From NCBI GenBank assembly GCA_022768465.1, contig JALELZ010000033.1:1-64000 (forward strand): DNA of 64,000 bases, written 5' to 3'. Positions 8,610 through 17,844 of the stretch are shown here, one piece after another. Below the pieces are notes generated by a model that worked only from the letters and a program-made list of their open reading frames with translations, was not told where the DNA came from and made no database searches. A program made the translations under genes and the position numbers. Within the stretch, counting starts at the first letter, position 1. The number at the start of each line of letters is the position of its first letter. Source of the stretch: Lachnospiraceae bacterium. Lineage in GTDB: Bacteria > Bacillota > Clostridia > Lachnospirales > Lachnospiraceae.

Positions 8610-9308
8610 TTATCTGATATTCAGCCTCTTGCACGCCTTTCCGGCAGCATCCTGTTCCGCAATTTTTTTTGACTGGCCGATTCCTTCACTAACCAGCTCT
8701 CCGTTTATGTATAAGCTTGCTCTAAAGCACTGTAAAGCACCGTCAGTAGGAATTATTTCCTCGGTCTGATAGGAAAGAGTATTTCCGGCTGTTTTCTGAA
8801 CATATTTCTGTATAAGACTCTTGCCATCATGCAAAAGACTCAGTTCATCGATACGTTCTGTTACAAACTTATATATAAAGGTCCTTGCCTCATCTATACC
8901 TCCATCAAGATACATAGCACCTATCAAGGCTTCAAAAGCATCGGAAAGTATGGATGGTTTTTCATAGCCCCTGCATCCTGTCTCTCCGATACCTAAAAGA
9001 ATAAACTCTCCAAGCCCTATATTTCTTGCACATACAGCAAGTGCGGCCTCAAAGACCAATGAAGACCTCTTCCTCGTAAGCTCTCCTTCTTCCTCTGTCG
9101 GATGCTCCTTATATAAGTAATCCGAAACGACCAGCTCTAATACTGCGTCACCCAAAAATTCAAGCCTCTGATTGCTCTTATATCGTTCGAGCCCTGCCTC
9201 CGAGCTGTACGAAGGATGTGTAAGAGCAAGCGTCAAAAGATTTGCGTTTTTAAATGTGTAGCCTATTGTTTTTTGTAATTTATCTATATCCTTATGCATA
9301 AGAATCAA
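8610..9308 (-). CDS. rnc: Ribonuclease III
   Basis: RNase III cuts double-stranded RNA in rRNA and mRNA processing. The catalytic signature RLEFLGDAVLELVVSDYLY lies near residues 47-65, with acidic metal ligands (E, D) and later DAFEALIGAMYLDGG. A double-stranded RNA-binding domain closes the 232 residues (SLIQKYVQKTAGNTLSY to KKIAEQDAAGKACKRL). The start is uncertain: TTG at 9308 has AGGA about 10 bases upstream and overlaps acpP by 4 bases, while ATG at 9299 would drop three residues and lacks a site. The smc start codon immediately follows the stop. Confidence 0.97.
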   Translation of the reverse strand: MILMHKDIDKLQKTIGYTFKNANLLTLALTHPSYSSEAGLERYKSNQRLEFLGDAVLELVVSDYLYKEHPTEEEGELTRKRSSLVFEAALAVCARNIGLGEFILLGIGETGCRGYEKPSILSDAFEALIGAMYLDGGIDEARTFIYKFVTERIDELSLLHDGKSLIQKYVQKTAGNTLSYQTEEIIPTDGALQCFRASLYINGELVSEGIGQSKKIAEQDAAGKACKRLNIR

Positions 9309-9535
9309 CGCTGAGTTTCCTGAATAGCCTCAAGCGCGTCACCTACAGTGGTTATCTCCTCAAGAATGTCCGGATCAATATCTATCTGAAGCTCGTTCTC
9401 AACTGCAAAAATGATCTGAGCAAGATCAAGTGAGTCTAATCCAAGATCTGAAAATGCTGCATCCTCTGTCACTGCGTCAGGATCAACGCTGCCGCATGTA
9501 TCAATAATTATATCCTTAAGCTGTTTGAAATCCAT
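9305..9535 (-). CDS. acpP: Acyl carrier protein
   Basis: AcpP carries fatty-acyl chains on a phosphopantetheine arm. The attachment serine is S35 in the motif DLGLDSLDLAQII. The acidic 76-residue product is of typical size. Conversion to the active form would need AcpS, which is encoded near 61.5 kb in this window. It lies between plsX and rnc. The 141-base gap upstream holds only a weak promoter candidate (TTGAAT at 9660-9665, TATATA at 9637-9642). The ribosome site is AAGGGGA. Confidence 0.97.
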   Translation of the reverse strand: MDFKQLKDIIIDTCGSVDPDAVTEDAAFSDLGLDSLDLAQIIFAVENELQIDIDPDILEEITTVGDALEAIQETQR

Positions 9536-9676
9536 AATATAAATCCCCTTTTTTATTTAATATAAAATAATTAGGCCGATAAAAAAGCCATAAATTTAAT
9601 TATGTAAAAAATCCACTTAAGATGTTTTACTTAAACTATATACTATAAAGAGGAGTAATATTCAATATGTATTTTC

Positions 9677-10684
9677 TTATCTTCCGCTCTCACTGAGTGC
9701 TGCTTCAATAAGTCCGTTTACATCTTCTTCTACATATTTTACGGCCTTTTCAATAGCAGTTGATATCTCGAGTCTGTTTGCATTGCCGTGACACTTTATA
9801 ACAACGCCCTTAAGTCCTAATAAAATCGCACCACCGCATTTTGCTGCATCAAATGATTTCAGTCTGTTCTTAAGAGGCTTCATGATCAAAAGGGCTCCGA
9901 TCTTAGTTAAAAATGTAGACTTAAGCACTTCCTTTATAAGTGAAATCAATACACCTGCTGTGCCTTCAAAGGTTTTTATGATGGCATTTCCTGTAAATGC
10001 ATCCGCAACTATGATATCAGCCCCTCCTGAAGGTACGTCACGGCTTTCAATATAGCCCTGATAATTGATATCCGTAAGTTCTGAAAGCATCGGATGAACT
10101 GCCTTTGTAAGGGCATTGCCCTTTTCATCTTCTGTACCGAGGTTCACCAGCTTTACAGATGCACCCGGGCGCTCCTGAACCTTATCCATATAAATGCTTC
10201 CCATGCGGGCATACTGAACCAGCCATTCAGGCTTTGCATCAACATTTGCCCCGCAGTCAAGAAACAATGAAAACCCCTTTATTGTTGGGATCATTGTGGC
10301 CAATGGGCTTCGCAAAACTCCAGGAAGTCTGCCGATAATAAGCTGACCGGCAGCTAAAATTGCACCTGTAGAACCGGCAGATATAAATGCATCTGCATCA
10401 TGATTCTTAACAAGATTGATTCCGACAACAATGCTCGAATCCTTCTTCCTCGAAATTGCCTTGACCGGAGATTCTTCTAAGCTGATCACATCAGGTGCAT
10501 TTACGATTTCTATCCTTGCCTTTAACTTTTCGTCCCAGCTGATTATTTTTTCCTTAATAAGAGCCTCAGGGCCGACTAATTTGATCCGGACATAACTTAT
10601 TTTGTTTAATGCATCATACGCACCGTCGATATTGATATCAGGGCAGTTATCGCCGCCCATTACATCGAGAGCAACTGTTGTCAT
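9677..10684 (-). CDS. plsX: Phosphate acyltransferase PlsX
   Basis: PlsX converts acyl-ACP to acyl-phosphate, the donor for the first step of phospholipid synthesis by PlsY. The N-terminus MTTVALDVMGGDNCP and the segments SAGSTGAILAAGQLIIGRLPGV and IVADAFTGNAIIKTFEG identify the family. I place the start at the ATG at 10684, preceded by AAGGAGGT 8 bases upstream, giving 335 residues. A longer frame to 10741 adds 19 residues unlike the family. rpmF-plsX-acpP is a common order, and no fapR gene precedes it here. Confidence 0.97.
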   Translation of the reverse strand: MTTVALDVMGGDNCPDINIDGAYDALNKISYVRIKLVGPEALIKEKIISWDEKLKARIEIVNAPDVISLEESPVKAISRKKDSSIVVGINLVKNHDADAFISAGSTGAILAAGQLIIGRLPGVLRSPLATMIPTIKGFSLFLDCGANVDAKPEWLVQYARMGSIYMDKVQERPGASVKLVNLGTEDEKGNALTKAVHPMLSELTDINYQGYIESRDVPSGGADIIVADAFTGNAIIKTFEGTAGVLISLIKEVLKSTFLTKIGALLIMKPLKNRLKSFDAAKCGGAILLGLKGVVIKCHGNANRLEISTAIEKAVKYVEEDVNGLIEAALSESGR

Positions 10685-10761
10685 GTATGCTGACCTCCTT
10701 ATGAAAAAAGAGCTTTCGACACATTGCCGAAAGCCCTTCAACGTCCAAAGCCTTGACTTAC

Positions 10762-10944
10762 TTAAGCCTCAACCTTAACAATCTCACGCTTGTTGTATGA
10801 ACCACAATTCTTGCAAACTCTGTGAGGCATAACCAGTGCTCCGCACTTACTGCACTTAACAAGATTTGGTGTGCTCATCTTCCAATTAGCTCTTCTAGAA
10901 TCTCTTCTGGCTCTTGATGATCTATTCTTAGGACAGATTGACAT
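10762..10944 (-). CDS. rpmF: Ribosomal protein L32
   Basis: L32 is a small 50S protein. The 60 residues begin MSICPKNRSSRARRDSRRA and contain a four-cysteine zinc ribbon, CSKCGALVMPHRVCKNCG, so this is the zinc-binding (C+) form. The start at 10944 follows AAGGAGGTGTAGAC. A frame extending to 11007 would begin inside the promoter and is rejected. The gene heads the lipid-RNA-SMC operon. Confidence 0.97.
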   Translation of the reverse strand: MSICPKNRSSRARRDSRRANWKMSTPNLVKCSKCGALVMPHRVCKNCGSYNKREIVKVEA

Positions 10945-10978
10945 GTCTACACCTCCTTTTTCGTAAAACAACGTTATT

Positions 10979-11007
10979 AATATACATATAATTAGCTGCT
11001 TTGTCAA
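10979..11007 (-). promoter_or_regulatory. Sigma-A promoter for rpmF-plsX
   Basis: TTGACA (11002-11007), a 17-base spacer and TATATT (10979-10984). The predicted start is near 10972, giving a 28-base leader with AAGGAGG. Confidence 0.87.
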
Positions 11008-11089
11008 GCAATTTTTTATACATTATATATTTCACTTTTATGAGCCGGGTCACTTATATTGATTGCCTTAATTTAATACATAATGAATT

Positions 11090-11710
11090 TTATTCTTTAT
11101 GCTCTGCATCAGTTTTTTCTGAATTAATTACTGCATAAATATCATTAAGTCCGTTTTTATCAATAGCAGAGAATGGAATTATCACACCGTCATCAGGAAG
11201 TCCGAATGTGTCTCTTATAAGCTTAAGCGCCTTAGGCTTCTCGTTTTTCTTAAGCTTATCTGATTTAGTAGCGATTATAACAGGAGCAAATCCCTGAGAC
11301 ACTATCCAATCATACATCAGTCTGTCGTCCTCTGTTGGCTTATGCCTCATATCAACAAGCAAAAACACCTTAATAAGCATGCTGCTCTTTTTAAGGTAAC
11401 GCTCAACCATTTTTCCCCAATCAGCTTTAACATACTCGGCTATACGTGTATAACCGTAACCCGGAAGATCGACAAGATAAAAATCATCATTTATATTATA
11501 GAAATTTATCGTCTGTGTCTTACCAGGCTGTGCGGAAGTCCTTGCAAAAGCCTTTCTGTTGATAAGGGCATTTATCAGGCTGGATTTTCCGACATTGGAT
11601 TTACCGGCAAAAGCAAATTCCGGATGCTCATTAGCAGGGATCTTGCTGGTAATGCCGCATACAGTCTCAAGTGAGACCTTTTTTACTACGAAATTAAAAT
11701 TATCAGCCAT
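11090..11710 (-). CDS. ysxC: Ribosome biogenesis GTPase EngB/YsxC
   Basis: This essential small GTPase helps late 50S assembly. The G motifs are GKSNVGKSSLINALINR near residue 36, the G2 region SAQPGKTQTINFY, DLPGYGYTRI (G3) near 77 and ATKSDKLKK (G4) near 146. The length of 206 residues is normal. A strong GGAGGATCT site precedes the ATG. It is the last gene of tig-clpP-clpX-ysxC, a conserved Firmicutes cluster in which the protease lon sometimes sits between clpX and ysxC; lon is absent here. Confidence 0.97.
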   Translation of the reverse strand: MADNFNFVVKKVSLETVCGITSKIPANEHPEFAFAGKSNVGKSSLINALINRKAFARTSAQPGKTQTINFYNINDDFYLVDLPGYGYTRIAEYVKADWGKMVERYLKKSSMLIKVFLLVDMRHKPTEDDRLMYDWIVSQGFAPVIIATKSDKLKKNEKPKALKLIRDTFGLPDDGVIIPFSAIDKNGLNDIYAVINSEKTDAEHKE

Positions 11711-11734
11711 AGATCCTCCGTAAAGTGAAAATTA

Positions 11735-12988
11735 TTATTCAATCGGATTACTGAAACGAATTATCTTCGGCTCGGCACCGTTTTCTACGCAATCAGCATT
11801 AATAGTTACATTGTTGATGGTAGGATCTGAAGGGATCTCATACATGATGTTCATCATTACTGATTCAAGTATGCTTCTCAATCCTCTTGCTCCCGTCTTT
11901 TTAACTACAGCCTTATGCGCAATAGCTCTGAGTGCGTCATCTGTGAATTCAAGACCGACACCGTCAATCTCAAACAGCTTCCGATACTGCTTGACAAGAG
12001 CATTTCTAGGCTCCTTCAGTATGCGTACAAGCGAATCTTCATCCAACGATCTCAAAGCCACAGTTACAGGTACACGTCCTATAAATTCAGGAATGAGTCC
12101 GAATTTAGTAAGATCCTCAGGCTCCGTCTGTGCGATAAGCTCATCGATATTCTCTTCGGATTTATTAACAAGCTCAGCACCAAAGCCGATGCCTCCTGCA
12201 GAAACTCTCTGGCTGACTATCTTTTCAAGTCCGTCAAATGCGCCTCCGCATATAAACAGAATATTCGTTGTATCAATATTCATCATTTCCTGATGAGGAT
12301 GCTTTCTTCCACCCTGAGGCGGTACTGAAGCTACAGTTCCCTCTATGATCTTTAAGAGTGCCTGCTGAACGCCTTCACCTGAAACATCTCTTGTTATTGA
12401 AACATTCTCAGATTTTTTCGTGATCTTATCGATCTCATCTATGTAAATGATTCCGTATTCTGCTCTCTCGATGTCATAATCAGCATTCTGAATAAGCTTT
12501 AAAAGGATGTTTTCAACATCTTCTCCGACGTAGCCAGCTTCAGTAAGTGTTGTTGCATCTGCAATAGCAAAAGGAACACCTAACATCTTTGCAAGACTCT
12601 GTGCAAGATATGTCTTGCCCGAACCTGTAGGTCCAATCATAAGGATATTGGACTTCTGAACATCAATATCAGTGATATCGCCTGTAATCCTTTTATAATG
12701 ATTATATACCGCTACAGAAAGTACTTTCTTCGCTTCATCCTGTCCGATGACATACTCATCAAGGAATTTTTTTATCTCCTTTGGTTTCTGAAGCTTTATC
12801 TCATCTCTGAACGAAGGTCTGCTGAAACCACCCTTATCCATATCCTCTTTAAGGATCTCATAGCAGGTCTCTATACATTCGTCACATATATATGTATTAT
12901 TTGCTCCGGATACCATCTTCTGCACCTGTCCGCGTGATTTGCCGCAGAAGCTGCATCTGATTCTTTCATGTTGTGTTTTATCAGCCAT
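11735..12988 (-). CDS. clpX: ATP-dependent Clp protease unfoldase ClpX
   Basis: ClpX is the AAA+ ring that unfolds substrates and feeds them to ClpP. The N-terminal zinc finger uses C12, C15, C35 and C38. The AAA module has [15 protein letters not shown] near residue 119, the pore loop AGYVGEDV, Walker [12 protein letters not shown] and the sensor segment [10 protein letters not shown]. The ClpP-docking IGF loop is present in [10 protein letters not shown]. The length of 417 residues is normal. It starts 9 bases after the clpP stop, with GAGGA as the ribosome site. Confidence 0.98.
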   Translation of the reverse strand: MADKTQHERIRCSFCGKSRGQVQKMVSGANNTYICDECIETCYEILKEDMDKGGFSRPSFRDEIKLQKPKEIKKFLDEYVIGQDEAKKVLSVAVYNHYKRITGDITDIDVQKSNILMIGPTGSGKTYLAQSLAKMLGVPFAIADATTLTEAGYVGEDVENILLKLIQNADYDIERAEYGIIYIDEIDKITKKSENVSITRDVSGEGVQQALLKIIEGTVASVPPQGGRKHPHQEMMNIDTTNILFICGGAFDGLEKIVSQRVSAGGIGFGAELVNKSEENIDELIAQTEPEDLTKFGLIPEFIGRVPVTVALRSLDEDSLVRILKEPRNALVKQYRKLFEIDGVGLEFTDDALRAIAHKAVVKKTGARGLRSILESVMMNIMYEIPSDPTINNVTINADCVENGAEPKIIRFSNPIE

Positions 12989-12997
12989 CTTTTATCC

Positions 12998-13582
12998 TCA
13001 GTGATTTTCGATAATGCTGTCGATAATACCGTAGTTAAGTGCCTCTTCAGCAGTCATCCACTTATCTCTTTCGGTGTCTGCAGCAACTTTTTCGTAGGTA
13101 TTGCCTGTGTTGGCAGCAAGTATCTCATTCATTTTTTTCTTGGTTCTGAGAATCCACTCGGCTGTTATCTGTATCTCGGTAGCCTGACCCTGTGCCCCGC
13201 CTGAAGGCTGATGGATCATAACCTCTGAATTAGGGAGCGCAAATCTCTTGCCCTTCGTTCCGCCTGCGAGTAAAAATGCACCCATGCTGGCAGCCATACC
13301 GATGCAGATAGTTGATACATCGCATTTAATATACTGCATTGTATCGTATATAGCCATACCGGCAGTAATAACACCGCCCGGACTGTTTATATATAAATGA
13401 ACATCCTTGTTAGGATCTTCCGACTCAAGGAAAAGAAGCTGTGCAACTATAAGTGCAGCACTCGTTTCATTTACCTCTTCTCCGAGAAAAATGATTCTGT
13501 CCTTTAAAAGTCTTGAAAAAATATCGTATGAACGTTCTCCTCTTGAAGACTGTTCGATTACGTATGGTATTGAAAATGGCAT
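12998..13582 (-). CDS. clpP: ATP-dependent Clp protease proteolytic subunit
   Basis: ClpP forms the tetradecameric serine protease chamber used with ClpX. The catalytic triad is S99 in [10 protein letters not shown]124 in MIHQPSGG and D173 in ERDKWM. The mature-like N-terminus [20 protein letters not shown] implies little or no propeptide. The product has 194 residues. The ribosome site is AGAGG. A hairpin lies in the gap after tig, so clpP-clpX levels may be set apart from tig. Confidence 0.98.
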   Translation of the reverse strand: MPFSIPYVIEQSSRGERSYDIFSRLLKDRIIFLGEEVNETSAALIVAQLLFLESEDPNKDVHLYINSPGGVITAGMAIYDTMQYIKCDVSTICIGMAASMGAFLLAGGTKGKRFALPNSEVMIHQPSGGAQGQATEIQITAEWILRTKKKMNEILAANTGNTYEKVAADTERDKWMTAEEALNYGIIDSIIENH

Positions 13583-13616
13583 TTATTTAACCTCTGTAAA
13601 TGTTTGATTAATGCGA

Positions 13617-13661
13617 ACAGCTGTCAGGGCCCCGAAAATATCGGATATCCCGGCAGCTGCT
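13617..13661 (-). ncRNA. Intergenic RNA hairpin between tig and clpP
   Basis: The arms 13617-13629 and 13649-13661 (AGCAGCTGCCGGG with CCCTGACAGCTGT on the minus strand) pair at 12 of 13 positions, counting G-U pairs. A second small stem CCGA/TCGG lies inside. No run of U follows, so it is not a classical terminator. It could be an RNA processing or stability element between the two genes. This is structure seen by eye, not a known family. Confidence 0.5.
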
Positions 13662-13700
13662 CGATAATGATTGAAATTCACAAAGAGTATTTCATCTTGC

Positions 13701-15050
13701 TTATGCTTCCGGAGCCTCTTCCTTCTCCTCAGCAGCCTTCTTTGACTTCTTCTCAGGAGCCTTAAGAACAGCCTCTGCAACAAGCATGTCAACAGCATCA
13801 CGAATAGCAAGGTCATCCTTGATACCCTGGATGTCAGCATCTGTGATCATTGACTTGAACTTTTCAAGATCCATCTTGTACATGTTAGCCATCTCAGTAA
13901 GCTTAGCATCTACAGATTCCTCTGACGGAGTGATATTCTCCTTCTTAACAATTTCCTCAAGTACGAGTCTTGTCTTAATGCTGTCTGCTGTATCAGGCTT
14001 CTGTGCCTCCATGAATGCCTCTGGAGTCATTCCCATGTAACCAAGGTACTGCTCAATAGTAAGACCCTGCTGTGAAAGTCTTCTTGCATAGTCATTCATC
14101 ATGTTCTCAACAGCTGTCTGAACCATTGCGTCAGGAAGCTCAACTGAAGCATTCTCAACGACCTTTCTTACAACCCTGTTCTCATTCTCCTGAGTTGCAG
14201 CATTCTCCTTCTTAAGCTTAAGATCAGCCTTTATGGATGCCTTATACTCCTTTAATGTCTCAAACTCAGAAACTTCGCTTGCGAACTCATCATCGATAGC
14301 AGGAAGCTGCTTCTCTCTGATTTCCTTAACTGTTACCTTGAAAAGTGCAGGCTTGCCCTCGAGCTCCTTTGCCTGATAAGGTACAGGGAATGTAACATTA
14401 ACGTCTACCTCATCGCCCTTCTTATGTCCTACGAGCTGCTCCTCGAATCCTTCGATGAAGCTGTGTGAACCGATTGTAAGAGGATAGTCATCTCCGCTTC
14501 CGCCTGCAAATGCCTTACCGTCTACAAAGCCTTCGAACTTGATAACTGCAATATCATCATTCTTAAGCTTTCTATTCTCGTCCTCAATAGTAACTATACG
14601 GGCATTCTGATTCTGAATCCTCTTAAGCTCTGCATCAACGTCCTTTGCAACAACAGATGCATCAGCCTTCTCAACCTCTACACCCTTATATTCTCCGAGC
14701 TCTACAGCAGGCTTTGTAGCAACTGTAGCTGTATATACTATAGGCTGTCCCTTCTCGATCTTCTCAACGTCGATCTCAGGACGGCTTACGATCTCAAGAC
14801 CTGACTCCTTGGCAGCTTTAGGATATGTTGTATCAAGAATGTGATTGAGGGCATCCTCATAGAATACCTGTACGCCGTACATTTTCTCTATAACTTCCTT
14901 CTTTGCATGACCCTTTCTGAAGCCCGGTATATTGAACTTATTCTTATTCTTGTTGTATGCAACAACAGTTGCATCCTCGAATTCAGCTGCTGATACTTCA
15001 ACAATGATCTTCGCTGTGTTCTTCTCTAATGTCTCTACCTTTACGTTCAT
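13701..15050 (-). CDS. tig: Trigger factor chaperone
   Basis: Trigger factor binds the ribosome exit tunnel and holds new chains. The ribosome-binding signature appears as NIPGFRKGHAKKEVIEKMYG near residue 41. A FKBP-type prolyl isomerase domain follows at about 150-245 (DIAVIKFEGFVDGKAFAGG, SFIEGFEEQLVGHKKGD). The long helical arms end with a Lys/Glu-rich tail (KKSKKAAEEKEEAPEA). It has 449 residues, a good AGGAGA ribosome site and its own promoter. It leads tig-clpP-clpX-ysxC. Confidence 0.98.
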   Translation of the reverse strand: MNVKVETLEKNTAKIIVEVSAAEFEDATVVAYNKNKNKFNIPGFRKGHAKKEVIEKMYGVQVFYEDALNHILDTTYPKAAKESGLEIVSRPEIDVEKIEKGQPIVYTATVATKPAVELGEYKGVEVEKADASVVAKDVDAELKRIQNQNARIVTIEDENRKLKNDDIAVIKFEGFVDGKAFAGGSGDDYPLTIGSHSFIEGFEEQLVGHKKGDEVDVNVTFPVPYQAKELEGKPALFKVTVKEIREKQLPAIDDEFASEVSEFETLKEYKASIKADLKLKKENAATQENENRVVRKVVENASVELPDAMVQTAVENMMNDYARRLSQQGLTIEQYLGYMGMTPEAFMEAQKPDTADSIKTRLVLEEIVKKENITPSEESVDAKLTEMANMYKMDLEKFKSMITDADIQGIKDDLAIRDAVDMLVAEAVLKAPEKKSKKAAEEKEEAPEA

Positions 15051-15090
15051 TTAAACTGTCTCCTGTTGTTAAATATTGCATACTAATGCT

Positions 15091-15119
15091 ATTATAAACA
15101 AAATCATACTTTATCACAA
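15091..15119 (-). promoter_or_regulatory. Sigma-A promoter for tig
   Basis: TTGTGA (15114-15119), a 17-base spacer and a perfect TATAAT (15091-15096). The predicted start is near 15084. Confidence 0.72.
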
Positions 15120-15191
15120 AAATCAGGGTATTTCAAGTACTCTGAAAGCTGCAAAACACGCATTATATATGGTTTTTACCATATTTATGTC

Positions 15192-15704
15192 TCAGATGCC
15201 GAGGCTGAATTTATTCATAAGAGTTTCATTACCCTCAGATAGCTCTGCATTGCTGTAGCCTTTAAGTAATGTGACATCCTCTCCAAACCATTCCGGAGGT
15301 TTGAATTGTATTGCCTCGTCCTCAGTATCAAATTCGATCTCAGCATATACAAGCCCATCGTATTCGCCCTGAAACACATCCAGTTCGATTCTGTATTTTC
15401 CACTCATGCCCGGTTTTAAAATATTTCCGGAACGATCTATTGGAATAACATAACGGCTTTTCTTTAAGACAATGCCTTCACATTTATTTAATAGCTTTTC
15501 AAAAGATTTTTCTTCTATGCAAAGCTCAAATTCTTCACGGCATAAATGACCTTTTCCTTTAACCGTAAGATAAAAGTCATTGTCGCGCTTTCTTATGCGA
15601 ATAACCGGATCCTTTGATATATAGCCCTGATATATAAGTGACGAAGGGTATGAGTTTAAATTATCCGGGAGCTTTCCTACAAGCCATTTTCTTTCAATTT
15701 CCAT
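15192..15704 (-). CDS. CYTH-domain protein (triphosphate tunnel family)
   Basis: The CYTH fold uses an eight-stranded tunnel lined with charged side chains to bind triphosphates. The signature EXEXK is right at the N-terminus (residues 2-6, EIERK), followed by WLVGKLP. Further strands show alternating charged residues (IRIRKRDNDFYLTVKGKG, EFELCIEEK, RYVIPI, YRIELDVF, YAEIEFDTED). I start at the ATG at 15704 (170 residues) with AGGGA upstream. A longer frame to 15794 would run through the terminator of the S1 gene. The true substrate is unknown; inorganic triphosphatase is plausible. Confidence 0.85.
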   Translation of the reverse strand: MEIERKWLVGKLPDNLNSYPSSLIYQGYISKDPVIRIRKRDNDFYLTVKGKGHLCREEFELCIEEKSFEKLLNKCEGIVLKKSRYVIPIDRSGNILKPGMSGKYRIELDVFQGEYDGLVYAEIEFDTEDEAIQFKPPEWFGEDVTLLKGYSNAELSEGNETLMNKFSLGI

Positions 15705-15781
15705 TTTCCCTCTCACTTCGGATCTCATATAAATCCAGAATCTGACTATATTCATAAATCTTTGAAGCCGGGCTTTGTAAA

Positions 15782-15807
15782 AGGGCTGCCGCAAAAGCGA
15801 CAGCCCT
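15782..15807 (-). terminator. Rho-independent terminator after the S1 gene
   Basis: An 11-bp stem AGGGCTGTCGC/GCGGCAGCCCT with one G-U pair and a TTTT loop (15782-15792 with 15797-15807) is followed on the minus strand by TTTTAC. It lies 27 bases after the S1 gene stop codon. Confidence 0.8.
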
Positions 15808-15833
15808 CAATGTTTATAATATAGATTTGGAGA

Positions 15834-16979
15834 TTATTCCTCCTCTGACTCCTCTTCAGAATCGGTATAAACATCAGCTACCTCAGTATCTTCCTCCTTA
15901 GGAGCTGCTTCTTTCTTCTTGCCCTCGTTAAGAAGTGCCTTTACAGAAAGTGAGATCTTCTTTGCTTCAGCGTCAAGATCTGTAACCTTAGCCTTAACTA
16001 CATCACCGACCTTAAGAACATCTGAAGGCTTCTCGATTCTCTCATTTGCGATCTGAGAAACATGAAGAAGAGCGTCGATACCCTGCTCAAGATTTACGAA
16101 TGCACCGAAATCTGCAAGTCTTGCTACCTTACCCTCTACAACATTGCCTACAGCATACTTTGTAAGAGCAAGTACCCATGGGTTCTCATCAGGGAACTTA
16201 CGTGTAAGAGCGATCTTACCATCCTCGCTGATGCTCTTTATCATAACTCTGATTGTATCACCGGACTTGAACGCCTTCTTAGGGCTCTCTGTTCTGCCCC
16301 ATCCCATCTCTGAGATATGAAGAAGACCGTCAGCTCCGCCAAGATCAACGAATGCACCGAAGTCTGTAACATTCTTAACTGTTCCGTCAATAACGTCACC
16401 CTCGTGAATGCTCTCAAGAAGAGCCTGCTTAGCTGCAGCTTTGCGCTCTACAATGAGCTGCTTTCTGTCACCAATGATTCTGTGCTTTTGAGGATTGAAC
16501 TCTGTAATAACGAACTCAATGTCCTGACCAACATACTTATTGAGGTCTCTCTCGAAATTATCTGAAACAAGGCTTGCAGGGACGAAAAGACGTACACCTT
16601 CGTAAACTACTGAAAGTCCGCCGTTTACAGCCTTATCGACCTTACCGGTAAGCACTTCCTTGTTATCGAATGCCTCCTGAACCTTCTGGTTATTCTTCTC
16701 TGTAAGAATGTCTCTGTGGCTGAGAACTACAAGACCCTCGCCGTCATTTACCTTTCTTACCTTTGCTTCGAGCTCATCGCCGACCTTTACTACAGTTGTA
16801 AGATCTAAGGATGAATCTGCTGAATAATCGTTTCTGTTGATGATACCGTCTGACTTATAGCCGATATTTAACAGAATGCACTCAGGCTTAACATCGATTA
16901 CCTTTCCTGTTACAATCTCTCCTGTACGTATTGTTTTGAAAGACTCATTGAGCATATCTTCAAAACTCATCTCTGACAT
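15834..16979 (-). CDS. rpsA: S1 RNA-binding domain protein (RpsA-like)
   Basis: The protein has four S1 domains. Their starts are visible as TGEIVTGKVIDVKPECILLNIG (near residue 17), KEVLTGKVDKAVNGGLSVVYEG, GDVIDGTVKNVTDFGAFVDLGG (near 190) and GNVVEGKVARLADFGAFVNLEQG (near 275). It ends in an acidic tail (TEVADVYTDSEEESEEE). Proteins like this in Firmicutes bind mRNA and ribosomes, but are shorter than the six-domain S1 of enterobacteria. The start overlaps the ispH end by 20 bases in another frame, and AGGAGG precedes the ATG. In many Clostridia the two are fused into one IspH-S1 polypeptide. Confidence 0.9.
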   Translation of the reverse strand: MSEMSFEDMLNESFKTIRTGEIVTGKVIDVKPECILLNIGYKSDGIINRNDYSADSSLDLTTVVKVGDELEAKVRKVNDGEGLVVLSHRDILTEKNNQKVQEAFDNKEVLTGKVDKAVNGGLSVVYEGVRLFVPASLVSDNFERDLNKYVGQDIEFVITEFNPQKHRIIGDRKQLIVERKAAAKQALLESIHEGDVIDGTVKNVTDFGAFVDLGGADGLLHISEMGWGRTESPKKAFKSGDTIRVMIKSISEDGKIALTRKFPDENPWVLALTKYAVGNVVEGKVARLADFGAFVNLEQGIDALLHVSQIANERIEKPSDVLKVGDVVKAKVTDLDAEAKKISLSVKALLNEGKKKEAAPKEEDTEVADVYTDSEEESEEE

Positions 16980-17844
16980 ATTTTAGGACCTCCTGAATAA
17001 TGGTTTTTGGGGTTGAAGCCCCTGCTGTAATACCAACACAGTGTACAGAACTATCTATATCTTCATCAAAATCCTCTAAAGATCCTATGTAATAAGTCGC
17101 TCTGCATGCTTTTTTACAAATATCATAAAGCTTTGCAGTATTGGATGAATTCTTGCCGCCGATGACTATCATAGCGTCACACTCTCGGCTTAACTCATAA
17201 GCTTCTTTCTGTCTAAGTTGTGTAGCATTGCATATAGTATTTACAACATTAACATAATATAACTTTTTGCTAAAAAATTCAATAATATCTTGAAATTTTT
17301 GTAGATTAAAAGTAGTTTGTGAAACAATACAGTATTTATCATCAATATTTACTAAAAGTTTCTTCGCTTCTTCGAGATTTTCTATAACAACGGCATCATT
17401 ATTGATCTGTCCCAATATCCCAAGCACTTCCGGATGCACCGCAGAACCGGTGACAATTATCTTTTCTCCCGCTTTATAATGTTCAGTAACTATATCATGG
17501 ATTTTTTTCACAAACGGACAGGTCGCATCAATGACTTTTATACCGTATTCAGGTCTTGACAATAATTCTGTTACTTCTTTTCCGACTCCGTGCGCTCTGA
17601 TGATCACAGATGAACCGTTCATGCTTCCTGATAAGCAAAGTTCCTTGAGCTCGTCAAAGCTGTCTATAACATTCACGCCTTTTTCCTTAAGCTCTCCGAC
17701 TACGGTTTCATTATGAACTATCGGACCATATGTATATATTGCTCCGTGATCATGAGAAAGCTCATCATAAACAGCATTGACAGCTCTTTCTACTCCGTAG
17801 CAGAATCCTGCAGTTTTTGCAAGCTTAACATCCATGTATTTCAC
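16960..17844 (-). CDS. ispH: 4-hydroxy-3-methylbut-2-enyl diphosphate reductase
   Basis: IspH is the iron-sulfur enzyme for the last step of the MEP isoprenoid pathway, making IPP and DMAPP. Three conserved cysteines for the cluster appear in AGFCYGVERAV (near residue 15), DATCPFVKKIH (near 109) and NTICNATQLRQ (near 207). The length of 294 residues is normal. The start is either GTG at 17844, with AAAGG 7 bases upstream, or ATG at 17835. It overlaps cmk upstream and the S1 gene downstream, each by 20 bases. Confidence 0.96.
   Translation of the reverse strand: MKYMDVKLAKTAGFCYGVERAVNAVYDELSHDHGAIYTYGPIVHNETVVGELKEKGVNVIDSFDELKELCLSGSMNGSSVIIRAHGVGKEVTELLSRPEYGIKVIDATCPFVKKIHDIVTEHYKAGEKIIVTGSAVHPEVLGILGQINNDAVVIENLEEAKKLLVNIDDKYCIVSQTTFNLQKFQDIIEFFSKKLYYVNVVNTICNATQLRQKEAYELSRECDAMIVIGGKNSSNTAKLYDICKKACRATYYIGSLEDFDEDIDSSVHCVGITAGASTPKTIIQEVLKYVRDEF

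Noticed and set aside
15167..15184. Small hairpin ATATGGT/ACCATAT after the CYTH gene
   Set aside because: AT-rich 7-bp stem without a U tract; too weak to call a terminator.
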